Below, in pieces: positions 48,302 to 57,450 of a stretch of 64,000 nt of DNA (positions within the stretch are counted from its first letter, which is position 1; each line of letters opens with the position of its first letter). Location of the stretch: NCBI RefSeq assembly GCF_902459765.1, contig NZ_CABPSP010000013.1, positions 124,001-188,000 on the forward strand. Direction: 5' to 3'. The DNA comes from Pandoraea anapnoica. Lineage in GTDB: Bacteria; Pseudomonadota; Gammaproteobacteria; Burkholderiales; Burkholderiaceae. The position numbers and the translations under genes are program-made. Under the pieces are notes generated by a model. It worked only from the letters and a program-made list of their open reading frames with translations, had not been told where the DNA came from and did not search any database.

Positions 48302-49927
48302 ATGGGTTGCATCGAAACAATCGTGGCGCAAACCGAAGCCGCGACGCAGGCACCTGGCGCGCAACGTACACTCCCCGCGCTCCTCAGCGCTCGCACCGCG
48401 AGAAACCCGGAAGCACCACTCTTTTCCGACCGCAATACGGTATTGACTGCCGCCGATGCCACGCTGATTGCGGCGCGTCGTGCGGGCACGCTCGCAGCAC
48501 ATGGCATCAAGCGTGGCGATCACGTGGCGCTGATGTGCGGCAACCGCGTCGAATTCATCGAAATGGTGCTCGGCTGCGGATGGCTCGGCGCCGTCGTGGT
48601 GCCCATCAACACGGCCTCACGCGGATTTCAGCTCGCGCACATTCTTCGCAATAGCGGGGCACGATTGCTTATCGTCGAAGCCGCGCTGGCGGATTCGGTC
48701 AATGCGCTCGAAGCGGATGACTTGAGTCTTGAAAAGGTCTGGCTGATCGATGAGCCACTGCCGGGCGCATTGGCGCCCGTATGGCCCACGACGCCCCTGC
48801 CGCCGTTGGGCGACGCGGTCGCCGCAGCGCATCTTGAGGACGGTGATCCGTTCGCCATTCTGTACACGTCGGGCACGTCCGGTGTTTCGAAGGGCGTCGT
48901 GTGCCCTCACGCGCAGTTCTATTGGTGGGGACGAAACACCGGCGGCGATCTCGGCATCGGCAAGGGCGACGTTCTCTACACCTGTTTGCCGCTGTTTCAC
49001 ACCAACGCGCTCAATACCTTCTTCCAGGCCCTGCTTCTCGATGCCGTGCAGGTCGTCGACCGCCGCTTCTCTGCCAGCGGATTCTTCGACGCACTGGTCG
49101 ACACCGGCGCGACGGTCACCTATGTACTTGGGGCAATGGTGCCGATTCTGCTCGGACGACCTGCGACGCCAAACGAGCGAAAACACAAGGTGCGCATCGC
49201 GCTGGCCCCCGGCGTACCCGCGAACTTCCATCGGGAATTTGCCGAGCGCAGTGGTATCACGCTGATTGACGGATTCGGCTCGACCGAGACCAATAGCGTG
49301 ATCGGCGGCGACGTAAGCGCCCAGCGTGTGGGTTTCATGGGGCGCCTCGCTGCGGGCTTCGAGGCACGCGTGGTCGATGCGAACGACATGGCGGTACCCG
49401 ACGGCGAACCCGGGGAATTGATCCTGCGTGCCAACGAGCCGTTTGCCTTTGCCAGCGGTTACCACGGCATGCCCGACAAGACTGTCGAAGCCTGGCGCAA
49501 TCTCTGGTTCCACACCGGCGATCGCGTCATCCGAAGCGAAGACGGCTATTTTCGCTTTGTCGATCGACTCAAGGATGCCATCCGGCGCCGCGGCGAAAAC
49601 GTCTCCTCGTACGAAGTCGAACAGGTACTGCTCAGTCACCCGAGCATTGAAACTGCGGCCGTATTCGCGGTGAAGTCTGCGCTCGCAGAAGACGAGGTCA
49701 TGGCCGCAGTCGTGCCATGCGATGGCCACAGCATCGATCCTCTCGAACTGATTCGGTACTGCGAGCCACGGTTGCCGTACTTCGCCGTACCGCGCTACCT
49801 CGACATCGTGTCTGACTTGCCGAAGACCGAAAACGGAAAGATCCAGAAATTCAAGTTGCGCGAGTGCGGCGTAAGTGCATCGACGTGGGATCTCGAGACC
49901 TCGGGGTATCGCCTCAAACGGTCTTGA
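48302..49927 (+). CDS. AMP-forming acyl-CoA synthetase/ligase
   Basis: The 541-residue enzyme has the adenylate-forming motifs YTSGTSGVSKG, DGFGSTET, WFHTGDR, and the C-terminal catalytic lysine region KTENGKIQKF. It activates a carboxylic acid to its CoA thioester through an acyl-AMP intermediate. The substrate cannot be read from the sequence; the group includes crotonobetaine/carnitine-type and aryl-acid ligases. It is the first gene of a plus-strand cluster under the divergent LysR regulator and would start the degradation of the imported acid. Confidence 0.92.
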   Translation: MGCIETIVAQTEAATQAPGAQRTLPALLSARTARNPEAPLFSDRNTVLTAADATLIAARRAGTLAAHGIKRGDHVALMCGNRVEFIEMVLGCGWLGAVVVPINTASRGFQLAHILRNSGARLLIVEAALADSVNALEADDLSLEKVWLIDEPLPGALAPVWPTTPLPPLGDAVAAAHLEDGDPFAILYTSGTSGVSKGVVCPHAQFYWWGRNTGGDLGIGKGDVLYTCLPLFHTNALNTFFQALLLDAVQVVDRRFSASGFFDALVDTGATVTYVLGAMVPILLGRPATPNERKHKVRIALAPGVPANFHREFAERSGITLIDGFGSTETNSVIGGDVSAQRVGFMGRLAAGFEARVVDANDMAVPDGEPGELILRANEPFAFASGYHGMPDKTVEAWRNLWFHTGDRVIRSEDGYFRFVDRLKDAIRRRGENVSSYEVEQVLLSHPSIETAAVFAVKSALAEDEVMAAVVPCDGHSIDPLELIRYCEPRLPYFAVPRYLDIVSDLPKTENGKIQKFKLRECGVSASTWDLETSGYRLKRS

Positions 49928-50060
49928 CACGTTCCTGATGGCCAGAGTTTTCCACCCCGACGTCACTGAGCACTCGCATCGCTGAACGATACGGTGCGGG
50001 CGGGGCAATCGTAACGTCACCTCATGCGTGCATCGACAGGTGCACTACCAGGAGCTTCAG

Positions 50061-51395
50061 ATGGCAAGCACGCAAACGTATAGCGGCCCGGAATCAAGCG
50101 GGATGGTGGCTAAAGTCGACGAACGATCGCTTCGACGCATTGTGTTCGCGTCGGTGATAGGCAACGCGTTGGAGTGGTACGACTTCTTCCTTTACAGCAC
50201 GGCTGCCGCGCTGGTCTTTGGCGATCTGTTCTTTCCGACCGGGACCGATCCGCTACTTGGCACGCTGGCAGCTTTCGCAGGCTTCGCCATCGGATTTGCC
50301 GCGCGCCCTTTCGGTGGCATTGTCTTCGGCCACATCGGCGACAAGTTCGGGCGCAAGGGCGCGCTTGTCTGGACCCTCTCGATCATGGGCGGCGCCACTT
50401 TCCTGATCGGTCTACTCCCCACGTACGCACAGGTGGGCTTCTGGTCACCGGTGTTGCTGATCGTACTGCGCATTCTGCAAGGCATCGCGGCCGGCGGTGA
50501 ATGGGGCGGTGGCGTGCTGATGATCAGCGAGTCCGCGCCTGCCGAGAAACGTGGTTACTACGCGTCATGGAGCCAGATCGGTGTGGGCGGTGGCTTTGTG
50601 CTCTCCGCCGCAGTGTTTTACGCCGTGCAAATGTTGCCGAGGGATGCCTTCCTGAGCTGGGGCTGGCGCATTCCGTTCGTGCTTTCCATCGTTATCTTCG
50701 GCGTCGGTGTGTACATTCGGTCGCGCTTGCCGGAAAGCGCGGAATTCTCCAAGGCGGAAGCGGCCGGTAAAACCGTGCATGCGCCGTTGCTCGATGTCAT
50801 TCGCAAGCACCCCAGGGAAATTCTGATGGCAATGGGTTTGCGCGTGGCCGAAAACGGTGGCTCATACATTGTCGTTGCATTCGCACTGGTCTACGGCAAA
50901 TTCATTGGCGTCTCCAACCAGATCATGCTCGGCGGCCTGATCGTGTCGATGCTCTCCGAGCTGTTCACGATTCCATTTTGGGGGCGTCTGTCGGACCATT
51001 GGGGACGAAAGCCGGTTTATATGATCGGCGCCATGGGCTTCGTGCTGTTGGCCTTCCCGTTCTTCTGGATGCTCGATACGCATACCCCCGCGTGGATCTG
51101 GCTGGCTTTCATGATGGGCAACGCGGTGTGCCACGGCGCGATGATCGGCACCCAGCCCAGCCTGATGGGCGAGCTATTCAGCACCGAAGTGCGCTACTCG
51201 GGCATGGCGCTCGGCCACGAAGTCGCCTCGGTGTTTGCCGGTGGCCTGTCACCGTTGATCGCGACCGCACTGCTGGCGCATTACCACGCCTCCTGGCCCA
51301 TTGCCCTGCTGATGATGTTCCTGGGCGCTGTCACGGTCGTTTCCCTGTTGTTCACCCGGGAAACCACGCGTCGAAGCCAACGACAGGGACATTGA
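50061..51395 (+). CDS. MFS transporter, metabolite:H+ symporter (MHS) type
   Basis: Starting at MASTQTYSGPESSGMVAKVD (AGGAG six bases upstream), the product has 444 residues and about twelve membrane segments. The motif GNALEWYDFFLYSTAAALVF at the first segment and GHIGDKFGRKGAL in the first loop are typical of the MHS family of organic-acid, shikimate and betaine importers. The start at 50028 is less likely. It lies 133 bp after the ligase and 1 bp before the thiolase-like gene, so it probably brings in the acid that the ligase activates. Confidence 0.92.
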   Translation: MASTQTYSGPESSGMVAKVDERSLRRIVFASVIGNALEWYDFFLYSTAAALVFGDLFFPTGTDPLLGTLAAFAGFAIGFAARPFGGIVFGHIGDKFGRKGALVWTLSIMGGATFLIGLLPTYAQVGFWSPVLLIVLRILQGIAAGGEWGGGVLMISESAPAEKRGYYASWSQIGVGGGFVLSAAVFYAVQMLPRDAFLSWGWRIPFVLSIVIFGVGVYIRSRLPESAEFSKAEAAGKTVHAPLLDVIRKHPREILMAMGLRVAENGGSYIVVAFALVYGKFIGVSNQIMLGGLIVSMLSELFTIPFWGRLSDHWGRKPVYMIGAMGFVLLAFPFFWMLDTHTPAWIWLAFMMGNAVCHGAMIGTQPSLMGELFSTEVRYSGMALGHEVASVFAGGLSPLIATALLAHYHASWPIALLMMFLGAVTVVSLLFTRETTRRSQRQGH

Positions 51396-51396
51396 G

Positions 51397-52563
51397 ATGA
51401 CGTACGGCGATTTTAGCGGCGCACTGATTACGGCCGGGGTCGAAGTTCCTTATCAACGGCGCGCGACGGACGGTAACACCGGCGATTTGCTCGCCGATGC
51501 CTTCTCGCGGGCTTTGGCCGAGTCGGGTTTTAGCACTAAAGATATCGACGGTCTGGGCGTCGCGTCCTTCACCCTCGCGCCCGACCATGCCGTCGACATG
51601 GCGTGGCGACTCGGGCTGAGCCCGCGCTGGTGCATGGACGACTGCCACGGCGGCGCGAGCGCTATCAACATGCTTCAGCACGCGGCGCGAGCGATCCAGT
51701 GCGGCGACGCCAATGTCGTCGCGCTGCTCTCTGGAGACCGCTTCGAGGCGGCCGATTTCAAGCAACTGGTCGATCACTACAACCTGACCACGCGTCAATG
51801 GCTCAGACCGCTGGAAACGGGCGGGCCCAATGCCGTTTTCGCGATGCTCACGCAACGCCATGCCCGGCGGTTCGATCTGACCCCGAACGACTACGGCGCA
51901 CTGTGTGTCGCGCAACGGGCATGGGCTGCGCAGAATCCCGACGCCGTATATCGGAGCCCGATGACGCTCGCTGACTATCTGGAAGCGCCGATGGTCGCCG
52001 AACCGTTGCGGCGTCTTGATTGCGTGCCGGTGGTTTGCGGCGCCAACGCCATCATCGTGGCGCGTGCCGACCTTGTTCGCCGTGCGCGTAACGTGCGCAT
52101 TCGCGCAGTGCAGAGTCTTTTCAACACGGATCATCAGGCAGGAGATGGATTGACCACACCGCTCGCTGCCGTGGCCCCGACGCTCTGGAAGCGGGCCGGT
52201 GTGGCGCCGCACGATATGGACGTCATTTCCGTCTATGACGACTACCCGGTGATGGCGCTGATCCAGCTTGTCGACCTTGGATTCGCGCCGGACGGCGACA
52301 TCCGCGCCCTGCTCGCGCGCATCGCCTCACGTGAGCTGAACGTCAACACCTCGGGCGGTCAATTGTCGGCAGGGCAGGCAGGCGCCGCCGGTGGAATGCA
52401 CGGACTCGTGGAGGCCGTAACGCAGTTGCGGCACCGCGCCGGTGAGCGTCAGGTCGCCGATGCGCGTCTTGCCGTCGTCAGTGGCTACGGCATGGTCGAG
52501 TATCGCTACGGCATGTGCGGCAACGCCGTGGTGCTTGAGGGCGTCACAGGAGAAACGTCATGA
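51397..52563 (+). CDS. Thiolase-superfamily protein (lipid-transfer-protein/Ltp2-like)
   Basis: The 388-residue protein has thiolase-fold sequence throughout: DDCHGGASAINMLQHAARAI (residues ~81-100), QAGDGLTTPLAAVAPTLWKR, and near the C-terminus LNVNTSGGQLSAGQAGAAGG. This subgroup pairs with DUF35 proteins and includes Ltp2-type retro-aldolases and acyltransferases rather than classical thiolases. It overlaps the following DUF35 gene by 4 bp. I infer a two-subunit enzyme that breaks or makes a carbon-carbon bond on a CoA thioester. Cys83 sits near the place of the thiolase nucleophile, but whether it is catalytic is not clear. Confidence 0.88.
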   Translation: MTYGDFSGALITAGVEVPYQRRATDGNTGDLLADAFSRALAESGFSTKDIDGLGVASFTLAPDHAVDMAWRLGLSPRWCMDDCHGGASAINMLQHAARAIQCGDANVVALLSGDRFEAADFKQLVDHYNLTTRQWLRPLETGGPNAVFAMLTQRHARRFDLTPNDYGALCVAQRAWAAQNPDAVYRSPMTLADYLEAPMVAEPLRRLDCVPVVCGANAIIVARADLVRRARNVRIRAVQSLFNTDHQAGDGLTTPLAAVAPTLWKRAGVAPHDMDVISVYDDYPVMALIQLVDLGFAPDGDIRALLARIASRELNVNTSGGQLSAGQAGAAGGMHGLVEAVTQLRHRAGERQVADARLAVVSGYGMVEYRYGMCGNAVVLEGVTGETS

Positions 52564-52862
52564 CGTTGTCGGTCTTTCGATGCAATGCGTGCCATCACAC
52601 GCTCTTCCCCGCGCGCTATCTGTGCCCGAACTGCGGCGCTGCCGACTGGCGGGGCGCGCCGTTCACTCAGGGGACGGTGACAGAGGCCACCGTCGTTCAC
52701 CAGCGGGTGGGCCAGTCAAATGCCGCTCCGCTGCATCTTGCGAGCGTCGTCAGCTCGGATGGCCCCATCGTCATCGCTCGTTCGGAAGCTGCGCTTCATG
52801 CAGGCGACATGGTCCGCCTGACCCTCGATTCCGGGGGGAGCATCGTGGCTTCCCCCATCTGA
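52560..52862 (+). CDS. DUF35 zinc-ribbon/OB-fold partner of the thiolase-like protein
   Basis: The 100-residue protein has a zinc ribbon at its N-terminus (FRCNACHHTLFPARYLCPNC; cysteines 8, 11, 22, 25 by count) followed by a short OB-fold (GTVTEATVVHQRV to the end). DUF35 proteins bind thiolase-like partners and shape their active site, as in the Ltp2-DUF35 steroid side-chain aldolase. The 4-bp overlap with the thiolase-like gene supports a complex. It is somewhat shorter than usual DUF35 proteins (about 130). Confidence 0.9.
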   Translation: MTLSVFRCNACHHTLFPARYLCPNCGAADWRGAPFTQGTVTEATVVHQRVGQSNAAPLHLASVVSSDGPIVIARSEAALHAGDMVRLTLDSGGSIVASPI

Positions 52863-52880
52863 TTCCGAACCGACGAGGAA

Positions 52881-53606
52881 ATGAAGATGCAAGTCGAGGG
52901 ATCCATCGCATTTGTCTCAGGTGCCAATCGTGGCGTTGGCGCGTGTTTCGTGCAGACGCTGCTGGCGCATGGCGCGCAGAAGGTCTACGCCGGGGCTCGT
53001 GACGTCGCATTAATCCCGACGAACGACAGCCGCGTCATAGCGGTGAAACTGGACGTCACCAACGCCGAAGACATCGCACACGCTGCGGCGCTTGCCGGAG
53101 ACGTCAACCTCCTCGTCAACAACGCGGGCATCAACCGGATCGTGCCGCCTTTCTCGGCCGGGCATGTCGACGCCGCGCGTGCGGAGATGGAGGTGAACTA
53201 CTTCGGCACGTTGAACATGACGCTGGCCTTTACCCCGGCGCTCAAGCGCAATGGCGGCGCGCTGGTCAACGTGCTCTCGATTCTGGCGCGCGCCACATTG
53301 CCCGCAATGACTTCATTGAGCGCATCCAAGGCCGCCGCACTGCGCATGACCGAAGGCTTGCGTGCCGAACTCGCGGCGCACGGCGTGCGCGCACTCGCCG
53401 TTATGCCCGGCGCGATAGACACCGATATGTCGCGCGACGTTGGCGACATGCCCAAGCTTGCGCCCGCCGAAGTGGTGCTCGCCACACTGGCGGCGCTCGG
53501 CGATGGCACCGACGACGTCTACGTCGGCGATATGGCCAAACAGATTGTCTCCGGGTTGGCGACAGACCGAAGCGCCGTGCTGCGGCTATTGGCTGCGAAC
53601 GGTTGA
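52881..53606 (+). CDS. Short-chain dehydrogenase/reductase-like protein lacking the catalytic Tyr
   Basis: The 241-residue protein has the Rossmann motif GANRGVGACF (GxxxGxG) and the NNAG motif (LLVNNAGINR). The active-site Ser lies in LVNVLSILARA. The expected YxxxK reads LSASK (in MTSLSASKAAAL), so the catalytic tyrosine is replaced by leucine while the lysine is kept. It may use another proton donor, or have lost oxidoreductase activity. It begins 18 bp after DUF35, in the same operon. In other respects it looks intact and conserved, so decay is not obvious. Confidence 0.88.
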   Translation: MKMQVEGSIAFVSGANRGVGACFVQTLLAHGAQKVYAGARDVALIPTNDSRVIAVKLDVTNAEDIAHAAALAGDVNLLVNNAGINRIVPPFSAGHVDAARAEMEVNYFGTLNMTLAFTPALKRNGGALVNVLSILARATLPAMTSLSASKAAALRMTEGLRAELAAHGVRALAVMPGAIDTDMSRDVGDMPKLAPAEVVLATLAALGDGTDDVYVGDMAKQIVSGLATDRSAVLRLLAANG

Positions 53607-53657
53607 CCTGTCGCCCGGATCATCCGAATCGACTTTACGCATGGAAAGGAGAGTGTC

Positions 53658-54896
53658 ATGACTGGACAAACGATCAAAATCGCCGCGGAGGACGGGAAGT
53701 CGTTTTCCGCCTATCTGGCCACGCCGAAGCAAGGCAAGGGTCCGGGGTTGATCCTGTTGCAGGAAATCTTCGGCATCAACGGGTTCATGAAGGAGACCGC
53801 CGACCGTTTCGCGCAAGAGGGCTACGTTGTCGTAGTTCCGGATCTGTTCTGGCGCATGGCTCCGGGGACGGTACTCGGTTACGGAGAAGCCGACTTCGCA
53901 CGTGCCCTTGAACTGAATGAAGCGTTCGATTTGGGAAAAGCCGTCGAAGACGTGGGTGCGACCATCAATGCACTGCGCGCGCTGCCTGAGCAGATCGGCA
54001 AGATCGGTGCGGTCGGTTATTGTCTGGGCGGGAAACTGGCCATGCTGGCTGCTGCGGCGACGGACATCGATTGTGCTGTGAGCTATTACGGTGTCGGTCT
54101 GGAAGCCTTCCTGAGCGAAGTGCCGCAGATCCGTTGTCCGATGGCCTTCCACTTCGCCGAGAACGATGCGTTGTCGCCGCCCTCCGTGCGCGAGACGGTC
54201 ATCGCCGCGCTGTCGGAAAATCCGCAAATCGAGCATTTCGTGTATGCGGGTTGTGACCACGCGTTCGCAACGCCCGAGCGCGAGCATTACAACAAACCCG
54301 CGTCGATCATGGCTTACTCACGCACGATCGCGCTGCTTCGCAAGGTGTTAGGTCCGGTGTATGACCTGAACGCTCTCTGGGAACTGCATTGCTATCACGA
54401 GTTCGATTCTCGCGACGTAGACGCGATCATGCCCACCATGATCGAAACACCTTACGTCAATCACATCCCGACGATGACCGGCGGCGTGGGGCACGACGAG
54501 CTCAAGCGCTTCTACAAGTATCACTTCGTTCATGCGAATCCCGCCGATACGCGATTTATTCCGATATCGCGAACGATTGGCGCCGACCGTGTCGTCGATG
54601 AGTTCGTCTTCTGCGCAACACACGACCGTGAGATTGACTGGATGCTTCCGGGCATCGAGCCCACCGGTAAATACATCGAAGTTGCGATGCTCGCGGTGAT
54701 CTGCTTTCGCGGCGACAAGCTGTACAACGAACACATTTACTGGGACCAGGCCACCGTACTCGTGCAGATTGGTCTGCTCGATCCCACCGGCTTGCCTGTC
54801 GTAGGCATCGAAGCGTCTCGAAAGCTCATGGATGAGCGCTTGCCGAGCAACACCTTGATGCGCAACTGGTCGTCAAGCGAAGGAAAACCGATTTAA
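53658..54896 (+). CDS. Dienelactone hydrolase fused to an NTF2/SnoaL-like domain
   Basis: Residues 1-~230 are a dienelactone hydrolase-type alpha/beta hydrolase with nucleophile Cys122 (VGYCLGGK), Asp170 (ENDALSP) and His201 (CDHAFA). Residues ~240-400 form a second domain (LWELHCYHEFDSRDVDAIMP, MTGGVGHDELKRFYKYHF) of the NTF2/SnoaL type. The fusion, 412 residues in all, is about 1.7 times the length of a plain dienelactone hydrolase. It probably opens a lactone or enol-lactone in the pathway; the second domain may hold or isomerise the substrate. A good AAGGAG box lies before the ATG. Confidence 0.9.
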   Translation: MTGQTIKIAAEDGKSFSAYLATPKQGKGPGLILLQEIFGINGFMKETADRFAQEGYVVVVPDLFWRMAPGTVLGYGEADFARALELNEAFDLGKAVEDVGATINALRALPEQIGKIGAVGYCLGGKLAMLAAAATDIDCAVSYYGVGLEAFLSEVPQIRCPMAFHFAENDALSPPSVRETVIAALSENPQIEHFVYAGCDHAFATPEREHYNKPASIMAYSRTIALLRKVLGPVYDLNALWELHCYHEFDSRDVDAIMPTMIETPYVNHIPTMTGGVGHDELKRFYKYHFVHANPADTRFIPISRTIGADRVVDEFVFCATHDREIDWMLPGIEPTGKYIEVAMLAVICFRGDKLYNEHIYWDQATVLVQIGLLDPTGLPVVGIEASRKLMDERLPSNTLMRNWSSSEGKPI

Positions 54897-55030
54897 CGCG
54901 TCAATGCGTTTCGATAGATGTGCCATTCGTTTGGAAGTTAATTAGTACTGCTTATATATAAATTATAAATTCGGCGCCACAGTGTGGCGACTTCTCGTCC
55001 CGAAACTCGATAACGATACGGGTGTTCATT

Positions 55031-56155
55031 ATGAAACTCCGGTTTGGATGTCTCGCGATCTTCATGTGTGTTTCCGCGCCCGCACTGGCGCAGAACTCGC
55101 TCACCATTTACGGCATCATTTCCGACGGCATCGGCTACTTCAGTAATCAGGCCGGAAACTCGACCGTTCAATTGGTGAGCGGGGCGAATCAGAACAATCG
55201 ACTGGGGTTTCGCGTGAATGAAGACCTCGGCGGCGGGTGGTCTTCCATCGCCACGCTGGAAAACGGTTTCGACATCAATCAGGGAAAGTTGGGGCAGGGT
55301 GGCCGAATGTTCGGGCGTCAGGCATTCGTGGGTCTGTCGAGCAGGACCTACGGCACGCTCACGTTTGGTCGGCAATACGATGTGCTTTGGGACTACTTAG
55401 ATCGCATCGAACCTCAGGCCATGGGGCCGGGGCTGGCGACCAGCATTGGCAGCAACGACAACATCGAAGGTAATTTCCGCTACAGCAATTCTGTGAAGTA
55501 CAAAAGTCCGGAATGGAACGGTCTCGAGTTCGAGTCGATGTACGCCTTCAGTAACAAGGCCGGTGCATTTCAGCAGAACCGGGCGTTCAGTGCTGGAGTC
55601 AATTACGTTCGCGGTGGTCAACGTTATGCCCTGACCTATCTGAATATCGATCAACCCGGGACGTCAAACCCGTCTGGCGCCGTTAGCGATGACTATTCGG
55701 GCGGCGCATTTCAGTTGTTCCATACGAGCCCAGTGAACGCCAGTGTCGGCGTGAAGCGGCAGCGTGTTGTTGCTGGGGGGGCAGAGTATGCGTTCGGAAA
55801 TACACGCCTCGGTGGCATCGTGTCCGATGTCAGGTATTCGTATCTGGACGGCACCAGCCTGCATATCGACAATTTCGATCTCACGGCCGTCTATAACGTC
55901 AGTCCGGCGCTTGCGCTGTCGGCCGCATACGTCTACTCGATGGGACATTACGGCGGCATCGACGCGACGTCGCACTGGAATCAGGGGCAACTGAGCGTCG
56001 ACTACTTCCTTTCCAAGCGGACCGATATTTACGCCTATGTCAACTATGTGAAGGCGACGGGACCGTTGGCCACCGCAGTGCTGTTCCTCGCTTCTGCGCC
56101 GTCGAGCAACAAGGAGCAGACCGCATTCGTCGCGGGAATTCGTCACCGGTTCTGA
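55031..56155 (+). CDS. Outer-membrane porin, Gram-negative type
   Basis: The 374-residue precursor has a signal peptide (MKLRFGCLAIFMCVSAPALA|Q) and the Burkholderiales porin pattern: QNSLTIYGIISDGIGYFSNQ at the first strand, GRMFGRQAFVGLSSRTYGTL, and a C-terminal ...FVAGIRHRF ending in Phe, the outer membrane sorting signal. It forms a 16-stranded trimeric channel. It lies 134 bp after the hydrolase, so it may be expressed with the catabolic cluster and admit its substrate. An in-frame GTG at 55022 is an alternative start. Confidence 0.94.
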   Translation: MKLRFGCLAIFMCVSAPALAQNSLTIYGIISDGIGYFSNQAGNSTVQLVSGANQNNRLGFRVNEDLGGGWSSIATLENGFDINQGKLGQGGRMFGRQAFVGLSSRTYGTLTFGRQYDVLWDYLDRIEPQAMGPGLATSIGSNDNIEGNFRYSNSVKYKSPEWNGLEFESMYAFSNKAGAFQQNRAFSAGVNYVRGGQRYALTYLNIDQPGTSNPSGAVSDDYSGGAFQLFHTSPVNASVGVKRQRVVAGGAEYAFGNTRLGGIVSDVRYSYLDGTSLHIDNFDLTAVYNVSPALALSAAYVYSMGHYGGIDATSHWNQGQLSVDYFLSKRTDIYAYVNYVKATGPLATAVLFLASAPSSNKEQTAFVAGIRHRF

Positions 56156-56269
56156 CGTGGCGACGATCGCATGTATCGGCCCGCTTGAGCGGGCCGAACG
56201 GCTTATCGAGACTTTCTCGACGAACGAAGCGCCCAGGACACTCGGGCCATCAATTCGCGATACACGAAC

Positions 56270-57244
56270 ATGACAGACGATCTCTCCAGCACGACCGAGC
56301 AGCCGATGGCCTTCGAGATAAAGGTCGGGAAGGTGTCGATTACCGTCGTTGTCGAGTCTTGCGCGCCACTGCTAGCGCTAGGCGAGATTTTCCCGGCAGC
56401 AACCGAAGAGATGCTTGCCGACATCCGCACCGGGGACACCGACGCGTGGTTCGAAAAATCGACGGACAAGCTCGTGGTGGCGATTCAGGGGTTCGTCGTG
56501 CGGAGCGAAGGGAAAACCATCGTCGTCGACACCTGCGTTGGCGATTGTAAATCGCGCGTGCGCGAAGCTTTCGACCACGCCACGCAGGGCTGGTTGAAGC
56601 GGCTAGCCGACAGTGGAACGCCGCCGGAGCACGTCGACTTCGTCGTTTCCACCCATTTTCACGTTGATCACGTGGGAGGTCATACGCGTGGGGTCGAGGG
56701 ACGCTGGCAACCGAGCTTTCCCAATGCGCGATATCTTTTCGTCGAAGCCGAGCTCGACTTCTGGCAGGGCGAGGGTGGCCTCCCGGGCATCGCGCGAACC
56801 GGAAACTATATGGACGACAGTATCACGCCGATACTCGACGCGGGCCTCGCGGACATTGTGGCGGGCGATCACCGGATTACCACCGAAGTCCGACTGACGC
56901 CCACGCCGGGGCACTCACCCGGTCACGTTTGCGTCGTCATCGAAAGCGAGGGCGAACGTGCCATCCTGAGTGGCGATATGTTTCACTCGCCGCTGCAATG
57001 CCGCTACCCGGAGTTGAGTACGCGTTTTTGTGATGATCCCGCGAAATCAGCAGCGACTCGCATGCGTTTCTTTGAAGAAAACTTTAATCAATCCACGTTA
57101 GTGATTCCCGCACATTTCCCTTTCCCAACCGCCGGGCATCTGTGTTGTGATGGCCGTGGCAAGCGCTTTAGGTTTTTGGATCCGGGCGCACTGGCCAAAA
57201 TTTGGAGTAGCAGGTTTTGCAGCAGACCTGATATCGACTCGTGA
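56270..57244 (+). CDS. Metallo-beta-lactamase-fold hydrolase
   Basis: The 324-residue protein has the zinc-binding motif STHFHVDHVGG (His129, His131, Asp133, His134), then TPTPGHSPGHVCVVIESEGE with the next His, GDMFHSP, and a final His in VIPAHFPFP. These make a complete two-metal site as in quorum-signal lactonases and related hydrolases. No signal peptide is present. It stands 114 bp after the porin, at the end of the catabolic cluster, and could hydrolyse a lactone or thioester. The exact substrate is unknown. Confidence 0.9.
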   Translation: MTDDLSSTTEQPMAFEIKVGKVSITVVVESCAPLLALGEIFPAATEEMLADIRTGDTDAWFEKSTDKLVVAIQGFVVRSEGKTIVVDTCVGDCKSRVREAFDHATQGWLKRLADSGTPPEHVDFVVSTHFHVDHVGGHTRGVEGRWQPSFPNARYLFVEAELDFWQGEGGLPGIARTGNYMDDSITPILDAGLADIVAGDHRITTEVRLTPTPGHSPGHVCVVIESEGERAILSGDMFHSPLQCRYPELSTRFCDDPAKSAATRMRFFEENFNQSTLVIPAHFPFPTAGHLCCDGRGKRFRFLDPGALAKIWSSRFCSRPDIDS

Positions 57245-57450
57245 TGTGTTGCTTCACACGCATTCGGACCGATACTGCCAACGCGTTGAACGAGGTATGG
57301 ATTCCTGCCTGAATAAAGGACCTTCCGGCCCACGCTGAGGCATGCATCCGGCGTGCGACAGCACTATTGCAGCTACGCCAGACCACGTACTTATATGTGC
57401 AGAGCCCCCATGATGACCGTGCCGAGCGCCGGCGCGTTACGAAACGCTGT

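Noticed and set aside
48617-50020. 467-codon minus-strand frame over the acyl-CoA ligase gene
   Set aside because: Antisense shadow of a gene with complete adenylate-forming motifs.
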